A stretch of DNA of 64,000 nucleotides, taken from assembly GCA_023634235.1 (NCBI GenBank), contig JAMKCF010000014.1:7155001-7219000 (forward strand). The letters run 5' to 3'. A model generated the notes under the pieces. It searched no databases. It saw only the letters and a program-made list of their open reading frames with translations, and had not been told where the DNA came from. Source of the DNA: Pisaster brevispinus. Lineage: Eukaryota > Echinodermata > Asteroidea > Forcipulatida > Asteriidae. Positions 39,356-51,214 of this stretch are shown here, in pieces (positions within the stretch are counted from its first letter, which is position 1; each line of letters opens with the position of its first letter). The position numbers and the translations under genes are program-made.

Positions 39356-42300
39356 CACATACAAACCAGATTCTATTCAAAAGGGATTGAAACTTGAAAT
39401 ATTGCACAGGGTTGGGCTTATGTTTGCTGGCCATTGTTATGATGAAGGGTGAATTATTGTTGCTGGTACATGTATGTGTTCATTTGAGCGGCCTTTTATG
39501 TGTAGGCATGAATGTTGTTTGTCTAGGTTGTTTCGTAGTTCTATAGTTTGCTGATTATACTTTAACCCTTAAAAGAGAGTCTTCAACAAACTTACATGAT
39601 GTTACCGTATGCCCAATGGTACACTACAATGGTTTCTTTCTCCTGATAAATTCCAAGGTGTAACTGGTTTTTTGTGGTGGTAATAGTATTCCAGAAGACA
39701 ATCTGGACATGGCTCGAGTTTTCCCAATTTTAATTTCACGTTTCAGTTGACACAATTGGTACGTTAAGCTTGCCAGTGGGTCTTGGCAGACTTGGAACCC
39801 TCAACAAATATTTCTTTTATGTCGTTTTTTAATACTGAAAATTTATCAGGTTACAAAGAAATGTTAATATTTCTGCTTTTGAAATCTGTGGGACAACTTA
39901 GTATGTCATTATTTTTGAATTATTAGTTATGAATTGGTAACAATCACTTGTCTATGAAGGCGTCTATATTAGGTGTTGATGTACATTCTCAAGATTGATA
40001 GCTCATGTCCATTCCCCCTCCAGACATTTGAAGACAATTCAAGAGGGCGCATAGTGGAATAACCCTAGAAAGTATCTATGAGATACGTCCAGTTGTTTGT
40101 TCATTCCTTGAATCAATTTATTGATGAATCCTGAACACCTAAAGGAGAAAACCGAGCATCATTGGTGAACACTTTTGTAGTTTTATCATCGACTGTCAAT
40201 GAAAATGACATGTTCTGTCTGTTTTGTTAATTGCTTAATTGGCCTGTCACATTACTTGTTGTGTGTTTAAGAACACACGGGGGTTGAAACGAAACACTAG
40301 TTGAGCCATTCAGCTTAATTTGATCAGAGAAACTGTGGCGCAGAGACGACGCTAGACTAGCACTGTGGCTCTAACTACTCCATAATATTGTGTTTCCTAA
40401 GAAAGCTTAGTGCTAAATGCTGAGAAATGTATCCAATGATCGAGATCGTTATATGTATGCAAATGTCTTTGTTCCTTCGGGGGGATTGGCGGATGAGATG
40501 ACGGTGCGGGGGAATGAGGTACAGAATTCAAGCAACTCGTACTCAGGAGGCAATCGCTCCTTGCATTTGAAAAGTGGCTCAATATGAGAAAAACCAGTAG
40601 AATCTTGGAATCTAAAATAAGGAATTTCATGTTAAAACTTTGAATAAAATTATGATGAAATGATAGAGTTAAGACAAATCAATGCATGTATGCAGTGAGG
40701 GGGCAAGACGATGTACGTGGGTAACATGTTGTCTATGTATACCCTGTCTAAAAACTACTTGAAATCAAATTAAGTCATTGGTATCCAATTCCTACATGGT
40801 AAGTGCTAGTTATTGTTGCCTGGCAGCTGAGGCCCCGCGGGGTACAAAACGGGTCCGACACGTCTCTCTTTATTTTCTATACATTTTTTTATTTTTATTT
40901 TTTCCCCTACTGGTTTTTGTTTTTCCTTTCGTCTCCTCTTCTCTTTTTCTTGCTTTCCTCTATTTCAACCGATGATAAAAAACGGCGTTGATGCAACCAC
41001 CCTTTGGAATTGAACGGCCCATCAAATTCCTGACTCGATTTCTCATTTGCGATATTTTGTGACGGCTGTGAGCGATCGCTTCTTCCTGCCACGTCATACA
41101 AAACATTGAGCGAACTCTTCTTCTTTTTCCCCCCGTCATCTTCATCTCTCTTTCCCTTAGCCCCCAATGATGTTAGTGTGGTGAAGAGGCTTCGGTCAGT
41201 CACCTCAGGTACCTGGCAAAAAAGGATACTTTGCAGAACACAAAAAGCGTTTATTAACTAAATTGGAATTGGCAGCTGTGTTGTTAATGAGGAAGGCTGC
41301 AAGGTGTGTAGGTGTGTAGTGCATGGTCAGTCTGCGATTCAGGAGTGCTGGCGTTCGTGACTAGTGTCAGGTTTTTTTCGTTTCACGTTTCGTTTTGGAG
41401 CTTGAGATGATTGATCAATCACTAAGGCCTACTCCCACCTGAGAGATTTATTAATGATTTTCTCGTACATGATGGTTTCAAATTTGATGAAATAGTTATT
41501 ATTTTTAGATTAAAAAAAAAATTATTCCATGACTTAAAACCTTATTTGACTTTGGATTAAGATACACCTTTACTTCCATTTGTGCGATTAAGTTGTTAAA
41601 ATCCTTGTCTCATTAAAAATTCATGAACATGTTTATTCATACATAATAAAAAAAAACACCCACCTTTAAAAAGTATAATGAATAATATCGTAACAACTAA
41701 AACCTTTTAACACACATGAGTAATGTCTGTTCATTCTAGCAAGAAATATATTTTCTATGTGGTAAAAAAAAGTAATGTGGTTTAATTTCATTAAACTATG
41801 TGGACATATTTTGTACAGACAAAGCTGGAAGTATGAATGTTTTTTTTTTTCTTTTCTAAGACAACCACTAGTGGAAATTCACCTTTAAAAATTGTATTAA
41901 AATATATACAGAGCGTCAAAATTGACTTTGTGTTAATTTTGTGGGCACCTGTGTTTGGAGGCACATACTTTTGTTTTGATAGGAGAATCTAGATATAACT
42001 CTCAAAGGTGTATAGGAAACATTTGTAGCCAATGTTTGAATTCTCTAGTATCCTTTCAAGGATTAGTCACTGCACTTCCACAAACATGAATCAGAGCTGA
42101 TATAATGAAGAATCACCCTCATTGAGTCACTGGTACTTCGTCATCAACGGTCTCTAATAACCAATACTTTTTTGAATCAATGGCTTGTAAATCACTTAGT
42201 CTGTATACACATAACGAGGAAGGTTCCATCCATCCCGGTTCGTTTGAGATTTGCCAACAGAAGAAAGTAATGCAGCCTCGGACTTGATGCCTGGACTTCT

Positions 42301-44156
42301 AATTCGCAAAGTACCTGCACCATCGAGTACCACCGCGCATCATAAATTGTTTGGGAACATGGGAATGTTGTTGGTCAGTGTGCTGTGAGATCAGGCAGTG
42401 ATTTACTAAGTACAGTGAGTGTTGTAAATAAACAGTTTTGAAGGGTACTATTCTACATTGAAGTCCTGCAATCAAGACTTCTTGGACTGGCCCGTTTACA
42501 TTCATCATAATTAGTCTGGAAGGGAGTGTGTGTAATTTGCAAGTTTGATTTGGGTACAGCGGTGCACATGCATGGGAAAGTCAAACAGGCTCATGATTCT
42601 CAAGTGTTTTGCGATGGAAATCTTTTCATTCTGATCTTGACAAGTTTGACTTTTCATCAGTGTTGTATTGAGCATGATTCCACTCAGTAAAGCTATTTCC
42701 GCTATTTGCATGCAAAAGAAATTCTGCCCACATTTTGTAATCCATATAGTTCAAGCATTTTTTTCAAGAAAATAATTTCAGTGTTTAGATTTGCCAGTTG
42801 GATTATATGTTTACATTGCATTGAAATTCATCTGTATTAATAAGTGCATTTCTTAATATTGCATTTCATCATAAGATTCTACACTTACCATTATCTCTGG
42901 TCATCAAACATACTTGAAACATTTCTTGAACTTCCATAATTCCTAGGGAGCATGCACACACATGTCCTGAGCTCTCATGGGTTACACACAAATATTACCA
43001 TTTCAACCCTCTCTCACCTAGGTTTAAAAAGAGAAACGATGTTGGCCAACTTTCCTTGTCCAAGGAGACTGAGAGGAGACAGCTGTAAGTCTCATAGTCA
43101 CCCACAAGACACCACCATCATGGCTGAAGTCTGGTGTGCTACAACAATATAGTTTCCCCCAGTCTATTGATTTATTCTTAGACATTCATTGTGAAAATCT
43201 TAATTGCAACACTTGGTTGCAAACCTATTTTGTATACAGCTTTGTTTTTGTTTTTGTGCTCACTAAGAAAAAGTCCCATCATTTGATCATTCTATTAGGA
43301 GACATTCTTGTCTGCCATAGACCTGAGCTGCAACTCTACCCTGACATCCTGTACTCTGAATATCTTCAGACTGCTCAAGATATACCAAACATTTGTCAAA
43401 TTTCAACTATTTCCAAGCTTTGCCGTTTAAAGACCTGACTGATCCAGATGTAATCAAGTAGTACTTCATTTACCATTCGCTATGCAGCTCACCGAATGCA
43501 AGAAATAACTGACCATATTTCTCTCAGCTCATGGAATTTAATGAGGGCAGAAAGCCAAGAATTTCAAAGAATAATCATGCATAGGATCGTCTGTTTGGTT
43601 TGAAGTTAAGGAGATGCTGATTAATTTGTTGCTGGAAAGTATTGTCTTGTTATAATAAGCCATTGGGCCCCAAAGGATATTCAGAATAGAGTCAACTTCT
43701 ATAAGGTAAAATTCATGAGATGAGTGTAAAATTGTCTGTACTGGGGCACAAAGGCAACTTGAACTTAGATGACTGGAACGTGTTGCCTCTGTTTCCATGT
43801 ATGAATGTGAAGGCCCGTACAAGAAGTTGGTGGAATCATAGCTCAGATCTGCAATTCTAAAAGTCCTTGTATGTCATATATGGTCTATATTGCCTTTGAC
43901 TTTGCCTTTTTGCTGTTGAAGTTTTCTGGCTGGACTTCTGAGTTTCTAATGGAAGTGCTTTTTCCTCAGGAAAAAGGCCCGGCCCCTCTGGGAGTGAAAT
44001 TCCAGGCCCAATGTCTTATCCATCCATGAAAGGAAATCCTAGCCACTTCTTTCTTTATTTCAGCAGGTGAAAAAGGAATCTGATTATTAACATTGGTGTA
44101 ATGGATAGTTGCAATATTTTCATGTCGCCTTGTTTTTCCCCTCTTGTTTTACACAG

Positions 44157-44375
44157 GGTCGCTGCACTAGAGAAGATTGCAAATACCTTCATCCGCCGCC
44201 CCACCTCAAAACGCAACTCGAGATTAACGGCAAGCACAGCATCGCAGCCCAGAAGATGCTGCAAAACTTTCATAATCAGCAGCTGCAGTTGCAAGCAGCA
44301 GCTGCAGCCAGCATGCAGTTACATCAACCTGGCGCCACTATCTTGCCGACACACCAGGCGTTGTCAAACTCACTG
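44157..44375 (+). CDS. MBNL: Muscleblind-like exon: second half of CCCH finger 2 and start of linker
   Basis: Muscleblind proteins bind YGCY-type motifs in pre-mRNA and mRNA through pairs of CCCH zinc fingers and control alternative splicing, localisation and stability. This exon of 73 codons opens with GRCTREDCKYLHPPPHLKTQ, supplying C3, C8 and H12 of finger 2 (C-x4-C-x3-H); the finger's first cysteine must come from the preceding exon. LEINGK follows, then a Gln/Ala-rich linker (QLQLQAAAAASMQLHQ). The acceptor is ttttacacag and the donor CTG|gtaaga, phase 0 at both ends. The boundary just before GRC matches the exon junction I recall for MBNL genes. Read-through into the intron would add only 11 residues before a stop. 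Confidence 0.93.
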
Positions 44376-46296
44376 GTAAGATTGCACTTTGGACAATTTC
44401 CTCTCATCTAAAACTTTCTCTTAAGAACTCATATACTACCCTTTTCTTTCAATCACTTCAGTACTACATTACACTGTAGCTCCAGCTTTGTTCATGCAAA
44501 AATTAAGTGTGGTTGAATGTACTGAATATATATTTGATAAACTGACTTTGCTGACATTTGAACCACCCAGGGGTTTCCAATACAGTTGATAATAAAGTAT
44601 CTGGATCAAATAAGTCTTCAAAACAGCCACTTTTCCCAAATTGGATTTTGTTTTGTGATGTTAAAATCAAAGTACTTTAATGTCAGTGCTTTTTGCTCCT
44701 TGCAATCCCCTGTGGACTTTTTGCTATTCTAACAGAGTGGAAAGCTTCCATGAAATATTGTACTTAAAATAATCTACTCCCATGGTGTAGAGAGGGCCTA
44801 AACATCTTGTTGTGTAAATTCAAATAGATTTGCAATGAGTATACGTTAGAACCAAATAAACTATGACTCTGAAATGTATTATAAGGAATGACTTGAATCA
44901 TGCCTCATGTCATTAAATGTATCATTATTACTTTCAACATGAAATCCTGATGGTAAGAGATTATGCAAAGTCTTTCAAGTTGTGTATTATGTCTTTTCAT
45001 CAATCTCTTTATCCAAACAAGCCACACCTTGAAAATTTAACAGTTATTTGTGTTGCATTATCTTCTAAACATTTTGGCGACTTAATCACAAATGCTGTTG
45101 GTGCAGTTTATATTTTGTTCAAATTAACGATTACAAAGTCTGATAAATTGAAAAGTTATTTAGATTTTAAGCACTGCATTTGAAACATGAATTTAGTGGC
45201 AAACTCATTCACAAGCTTGTTTCCGGCAAAGCATGCTTAACACAATACCTGGCTATTTGTAGAAGTTGGATAAAACCTGGTCATCTAAGATCGGTCAAAG
45301 TCTACTGTTGGCTAGTGTTGAATTTAGCCAAGCAATGATGCTTTGCACAAAGCTAGGATAAACAATTCTTCATCATTTTTGTTAGTTGATGTAAGTTAAA
45401 AGAGGTGAATGCCCGGTGCTTTTGAGTCTTGCAGTAAAAAAAAACCCAATGGAAATCCATGTGTAGTTATTAACCTGCTGGCTCAGAGTCCAGTGGTTGG
45501 GGGATCCTTGAGTTACAGTCACTTTAACTGACAATAGGAGCACATTTCAAAATAAAAATAGATATATGTATCATGTAGAACTGCTGACTACACAAGTTTC
45601 TACTAATCCAAGCAATTTTTAAAACACCTTCAAACTGGATGCAAAGAGTGCTGCAAATATGGTAGTGTACTTAACTTACTGCAAATCACTGCTTTATTAA
45701 AATGCTTTCACATCAATGCAAATTTTCATCCGAGTGCAAATTTACTCAATGAAAAACAACATTTTGTGAAACTGTGAGCAGTGCTTACATGGCCTTAAAG
45801 ATTAAGGGCCTTGATTTAGATAAACTCTAATTAGAAATTAGTGGAGCAATGAAAAATGACCTGACTATTCGCCAAATTGCATCTCAATCACTAAAAAGAT
45901 GGACCAAACATATGTTATCTCCAATAAGGAAAACTATTTAGTTTTAACAGATAATAAACAAACATGTGTTGATCAATGTAAAGGCAAGTCGTGGGGAAGA
46001 ATTTAGTAAAGGTCCACCAAAGTAAGTGGACACTTTTCAATTGATGGGTTTTGTTTTTTAGAGTGTTTATTTTAGGGAACAAAATGTTGACAGAGTCTGT
46101 TTGTGTTTGTTTTTGTGTAATTACTAATAAAAGCTAATTCAAAGCAAACCATACATTTTGATCAGCAAGGTCTGAATCTTGTGTTGCATTTCTGCTATAC
46201 AAACAAACCCCCTCCCCGCTTTAAAGACGTTGCCCTGTGTGGTATTCCATTCTCCCCCTATTGACACCCGACAACCCTCTGTCTTTCTCGGCATAG
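44376..46296 (+). other. MBNL: Muscleblind intron
   Basis: About 1.9 kb of AT-rich intron between the finger-2 exon and the candidate 27-codon exon. I see no mobile element or conserved-looking block apart from the C-rich stretch just before the 46297 acceptor. Confidence 0.7.
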
Positions 46297-46377
46297 GAGT
46301 TGGTTGGGGGTTGTCCATCATACCCGTACGACATGGGACGCTACAACGCCAGCTGTACTAGATGCCTACAGTCAGAG
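46297..46377 (+). CDS. MBNL: Candidate muscleblind cassette exon, 27 codons, Cys-containing
   Basis: A pyrimidine-rich tract and acceptor (ctgtctttctcggcatag) precede 81 bp open in phase 0, ending at GAG|gtagga. The peptide contains GCPSYPYDMGRYNASC and then TRCLQSE, with cysteines at residues 6, 20 and 23 and three tyrosines. It keeps the reading frame between the 44157 and 54862 exons. I do not recognise an equivalent in vertebrate MBNL or fly Mbl. The donor is weaker than consensus, which suits an alternative exon. One other frame is also open across the 81 bp, so the call rests on the splice sites, the length and the raised G+C. Confidence 0.55.
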
Positions 46378-47570
46378 GTAGGAACAATCAAAACACTGAG
46401 CCTGTTGTGCCACTCGGCATTTCTTACAAGTTTTGTGTCCAGGCTGAGCTGCTGTAAGAGCTGGGGATATCTCTTGGTTTTACTTGTTATCTGTAGGAAG
46501 TATTGTTCCAAAGTTTTAGTATTACTCTTGCTCTTTTCAAAGGATACAAAACTTTCAAGCAATATTTCCATGGTACCACAACAAATTTTCATTTGATGTA
46601 GTTCATCATGTAAAGTTTAAAAATCGAACTTCATAAATGGTTCTTTCTGAAACTGATTAAATATTTTCTACTTTTAATTTCGTCTGAATTTAGACTAACA
46701 GAAAAGCCAAAGACAAAAAAGTGTTTGTTCAAATGAAAAAATTAGGACATATTTCTTTCATTTGTTGTGACAAGAAAGAAGTGTTCTGTACACTTAATTG
46801 TTCTTTGATTCCTATAGCATAATAATGTAAGTTTTTGTTGTGTTTCGTTTATTTTGAATTTTTTTATACTCTTATTCTGACTCTTAATCAAATTTATTCT
46901 GTGCAGCCGAGAGATATTGCCCTTATTTATTGCAGTGTAATTTTGCTGTGAAAATGCTCCGAGCTTGAGAAAGCTGATCCCACCTTGGTCCCTCTAACCC
47001 CAACCCCTCCCCCACTCCTCCTTCCCTGTCACCCAAAAGTGTTTTGTTTATAAAAAGGATAAGAAATTATGTTGTTGAAAACCTTAACAAAAATTGTAGA
47101 TAGCTGCTAATCTGAAAATATTGCAAGCTAATAATTGTTGCTAAGCTAAGCTTATTCAGACAAGAACCAAACTGCCTGATTTGTATGAAAATTTAAACCA
47201 GTCACCAGCTTTATTTTATTTTATGATTTTCCTGAATTGCCTCATTGATATATAATATAGATCAAGCTGAAATTATATTTCAGTGTTCATCTAAAAGATT
47301 TCTAAATAGTTGGGACATTGCATCACAGACATTGACTGCATTATTTGCTCAAAGCCAAAGTATTGTCATGTCTTTTTAGATGTTCCCCTTTTCTGTGGAC
47401 TGACCACTCACATATACAATCCTGTTGAAAGGCAGTAAGCTTGTGTATGGTTTTTAAACAATCTGGAATCATTGATTGAAACCACCTGTTGTGGGATTGG
47501 AACTGTATTCCTTGACTGATTTAAAATCAGTACCTGTGAGATTCCCACATATAACCCAAAAGATTAAAAA

Positions 47571-47913
47571 GAGCCAAGTGGCACGGGTGGCTTGTGTTTA
47601 AATCTCTCGCCTCTCACTACTGTGGCTCTGGTTCGATTCCCAGCAAAGGCCATATGTGAGTAGAGTTGTGTGTTGGTTCTCTCCTATGCCACAAGGGTTT
47701 TTATCCAGGCCCTCCGGTTTTCCTCCCTCTGGAAAAATCTAACACTTTCAGTAGCAGACTGTGCTCTGTAGTCATATATGGGTCGATGCGCTGACTGCCC
47801 AAGGTGCCCTTGCATGCCTACGGCTCAAACACTTTGTAGTCGCAGCCTTGGCAATTCAGCTTCTCAGATCGCACCAGGATGATTAGCCTTCCAAACTATT
47901 ATTGTTATTATTA
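47571..47913 (+). mobile_element. tRNA-derived SINE with (ATT)n tail
   Basis: The head has a box A-like gccaagtggcacgggtgg and a textbook box B, ggttcgattcc, at 47630-47640. A body of about 270 bp follows, including ccggttttcctccctctgg, and ends with attattgttattatt. A possible short target duplication (attaaa) flanks it near 47563 and 47909. The head does not fold as a real tRNA, and the tail and body are typical of a SINE. The ggttttcctccc word recurs at about 52403 in the second SINE-like element. Confidence 0.75.
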
Positions 47914-49619
47914 AATGTTTGATTTGAAACTGCATGGCTTTTCATGTAACATTTTATTGTAACTAAATAGGTGTGATGATTTGTAAGTGTCAGTGCAGTT
48001 TTAACAAAAATTGTCTTTGTTCTTACGCTCAATCCTGTGCTATTTGTTCTCTCCTTCGATAGGCTTGCAACATCTCAAAAGGTTTTCAATATTTTTACAA
48101 TTATTGTTCTCTCCGTTTGTTTTGGGTTTTTTTTTGGAGTTGGGGTGTAGGTTTTTTCCAGTCCTCTGTGACCCGCAATTATTTTCGGGGGAAAATGAGA
48201 GAGAACAGCATTCGGAAGTTGGGAGGTTTTTATTGTTTTTTTTCATGAAGTTGTTTTAGTTTAACTTACAAGGTTGAACAGAGTCTGTAAATACTTTAGA
48301 TGCTTTAATCACTGTAGATCTTTCTCTTTGGGCAGCCATTTTGTTTTTGTTCAATACAAACACATATAAATCAAGACTTGAAAGAAGGGGGAAATGTGAG
48401 TCTCATTTAGGTACTGCAACCAACAAGATAAATTGTTCTACAATGTTTAAAAGGATTGTTTAGTTTAAGTGACTGCCTGTCTAAAGCCATCTAGAAAGTG
48501 CAATGTCCAGAATAAAATATATAAAAGGGACGTTTCTTGACCGTTGAGGTAATAAGAGCGGTACGTCCTCTCAGTAATCATATTCACCAACTGAGCATTG
48601 GATGTTATTCTAAAAAGGAAAACAAAAATAGCAGGCACTTGAATGTTGCCTATACATGCAAATAAATGCAAGCTAGGAGCTGTCAACCAGCTATTATGTC
48701 CATGTAGAAAGAACTGTTTTTTTTTCTTCACTTTGCTGACAAAGTATTTGTGCTGTACTGGCAAACTTCCTTTAATCTTTTTTTTTTCAAGCAAAACCCA
48801 ATGGTTTGGAGGGATGGACAACATCAGCAACAACATGTTTTTAAAAATGTTGTTCTGTAAAAAACGGGAAGCGTACCATTTGATCTCTGGAAAAATCCAT
48901 TTAGAATAGGCCATCACGCTGGTCTCATTCCCAATATATTCACAACCAAATAATTAGTTAATGATTTCTGTTATACCAAGAAGAAGTTAGACTTGTTCTA
49001 TTCCAGGCTGTTAAGTTACCTTGATTTTATTTGAGAAAAACATGATGGTTGTACTATGACAACAGTCTTAAATGAAAGCGTCATTTTAACTAGATAAGCA
49101 AGGTCATATGGGTAGGGTCAAAGATTGATAGTTCATTCAAAAGCAACAATCCAATGTTGATCTTTGTTGGTCTTTGTTTCACTATCAAAATATTTGTCCT
49201 TTTGTTAGTGTTCTAAATTTCAGTGAGAACAGTTTCAGTTTGGCCTAGTTAAATGCTGGACTTTTTTATTTTCATCGAACCATTTCCTGTTTCCTGGTCA
49301 GTAAACTGTATGTTATTTCCTCTTTATTAATGTTCAGGGGAAAAAAATTAAAATTAACTGATTTCAAACTGGTTACCAACCCAAATGGCGTGGTATAAAT
49401 ATCCGAACTGTTAATGACGTGACATTTCAACCCTGACAGAGTCTTTCTCAAATGCTAAATGACAAGGCAACACACTCATTTACATACAGGTTTTATTTTC
49501 TACCAGTGATCAATAACATTTAGATTCTTTCTGTTTATTTGTTTTTGTTTGCTTGGCATGGTGAATTTATGCATGTGCTTATCCATGTGTCCATTTGTAT
49601 TGCACTGTCGTAGTAGTTG

Positions 49620-50580
49620 ACTGAATCTGCACATATTTATCAACGTATCCTTTTATGGAGAGTGGTGGAGAATGCCGGCAGCAACGAGAGCATATAAACT
49701 ACAAATTGTTCGATAGTTCTCTCTTTTTTTTCCTCTCATGGGTAGTAAATTTCACTGAGAAAGGAAACGAGTCCTGAATGCAGAGCAGCATTCATCACAA
49801 GTGGTTGTATTTCTGCCATCAGAGGCAACGACCACTCTGATGGTATGGAGAGACTATGCACAGGTTAAAACATTTGCATCAGCGAGCCCAGACACTCAAA
49901 GTCTCGGTCAGAACACCGGCGAGATAAGAGCCCATCTTATTATAGAGTTAATTTCCAAGCTTGATCCACTTAACGACAAAAGGCCGATATCATTACCCGA
50001 CGCTGCTAGTGAGTGAGTGAGAGAAGGAGAGTAGAGAAAAGAAAAAAGTGTAATTTTCTCTGCTACGATACACAAAATTGCCTTTCCTTCACCTGCAGAC
50101 AAAAGAAAGCTGAATTAATTATGACGGCAACGTGGAATCCCATTGCAGCCATTGAACTCCGATAACCCTGCAGACTTGCCGGGGTGCAATCAATCACGTG
50201 GTGAACCCTGGTTTTTGCTTTGCCTTGTCTTTCTTTTTCTCAATGAGAATTTACTTGTGGTTAGGGGCCTGAGTCATAGCACTACAGACTGTGTGTCAAG
50301 TATACATCTTTCATCATTTACAGAACTAAATGCCCCGCACTTCAGCGTTCCACTTTGGAGACTCGCCTGCTTCTCTTTTTTCCTTCAAGACCTGGCAGTT
50401 TATTGCGGTCGTCCTGGGTTTATTTCCACAAATGGACGCTGCTTTCGTGGTATACCTCTCTTCCCCCATCTCTCTTTCTCTCCTTCCCGTGCTCTCGTAG
50501 TGGGTCTAGAAGTGTTTACTCTCAGTCTGAGCAGGGGAATAACAAAACTGGCACGAGTTCGCTTTACATAATTCCCTGCT
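49620..50580. promoter_or_regulatory. MBNL: GC-richer, complex intronic block
   Basis: This interval is less AT-rich and less repetitive than neighbouring intron, with words such as atgccggcagcaacgagagc and gaacaccggcgagataagag. Open frames at 49801-50016 and 50143-50571 have no matching splice sites or family resemblance. It may hold conserved regulatory sequence or an unrecognised non-coding exon. Confidence 0.2.
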
Positions 50581-51019
50581 GCGTATGCATGGGAGACTTG
50601 CAGATGTTGGGGGCTGTGAGATGCGTGGTCTAAGAAAAAATAAGGTCTAGAATTCTGTGTGTCTGCACTGCAAGAGTTCACTCGCAATCGATATGGAAGC
50701 GTTAAGGTCCTGACAGTAGACTGTCTGGGCATTGTGGTCATAAGCTTTAAAAATCATTACCAAAAGGCACATGTACTTGGGTATATGAATTACAGAGCGC
50801 TATGGTTCCTAACACGGATTGAAATTATGGGATTCTTCCATGTTGGATAGAAAACAATATTAAGTTTGGTTTTGCCCTACACCAATATTACTTTTAGAGA
50901 AAGCATCGTAAACTAAGAGATTTCTGGTCCTACAGAAAGCTATCCACAAACAACTTTGAAGAGAACTGAACCTGTATTCTAGAGCAGATAATGAAAATGT
51001 AATACCAACCCATCACCCC

Positions 51020-51115
51020 CCCCCCTCCCCTCCCCCTCCGGTGAGAGGCCAGGGGATGCTGCAGTCGTTGTGTGTCCCCCCCCAAAAAAAAAAAAAACAA
51101 TAAAAAATAAAAATG
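51020..51115. repeat. C-rich and A-rich low-complexity tract
   Basis: A C-run (caccccccccccctcccctc) is followed by a short spacer and then a second C-run leading into an A-tract with single T interruptions. It resembles the tract at 21371-21415. Confidence 0.7.
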
Positions 51116-51214
51116 ATGCCAACCTAGGTTAGGTGCTGTGTGTTTCTTTTAATTTTGAATGAAGACTCACCTTTTGTTTTACCATAGAATTGAAATATGT
51201 CTGATTTTGATAAG

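Larger units (their letters stand above)
4221..44156 (+). other. Long intron-like interval (~40 kb) with no supportable exon
   Basis: I read both strands for CCCH finger 1 of muscleblind (a KWLxLEVCREF-like start, then ECKFAHP) and for other recognisable exons and found none. Many short open frames exist but lack coherent splice sites, coding composition or family resemblance. The interval holds the repeats and mobile elements listed separately and several GC-richer islands. Very long first introns are typical of muscleblind genes in flies and vertebrates, which fits. Confidence 0.6.

Noticed and set aside
47571..47650. Possible functional tRNA gene
   Set aside because: Box B is perfect, but the box A to box B distance, lack of an acceptor stem and the attached body with (ATT)n tail show a SINE.
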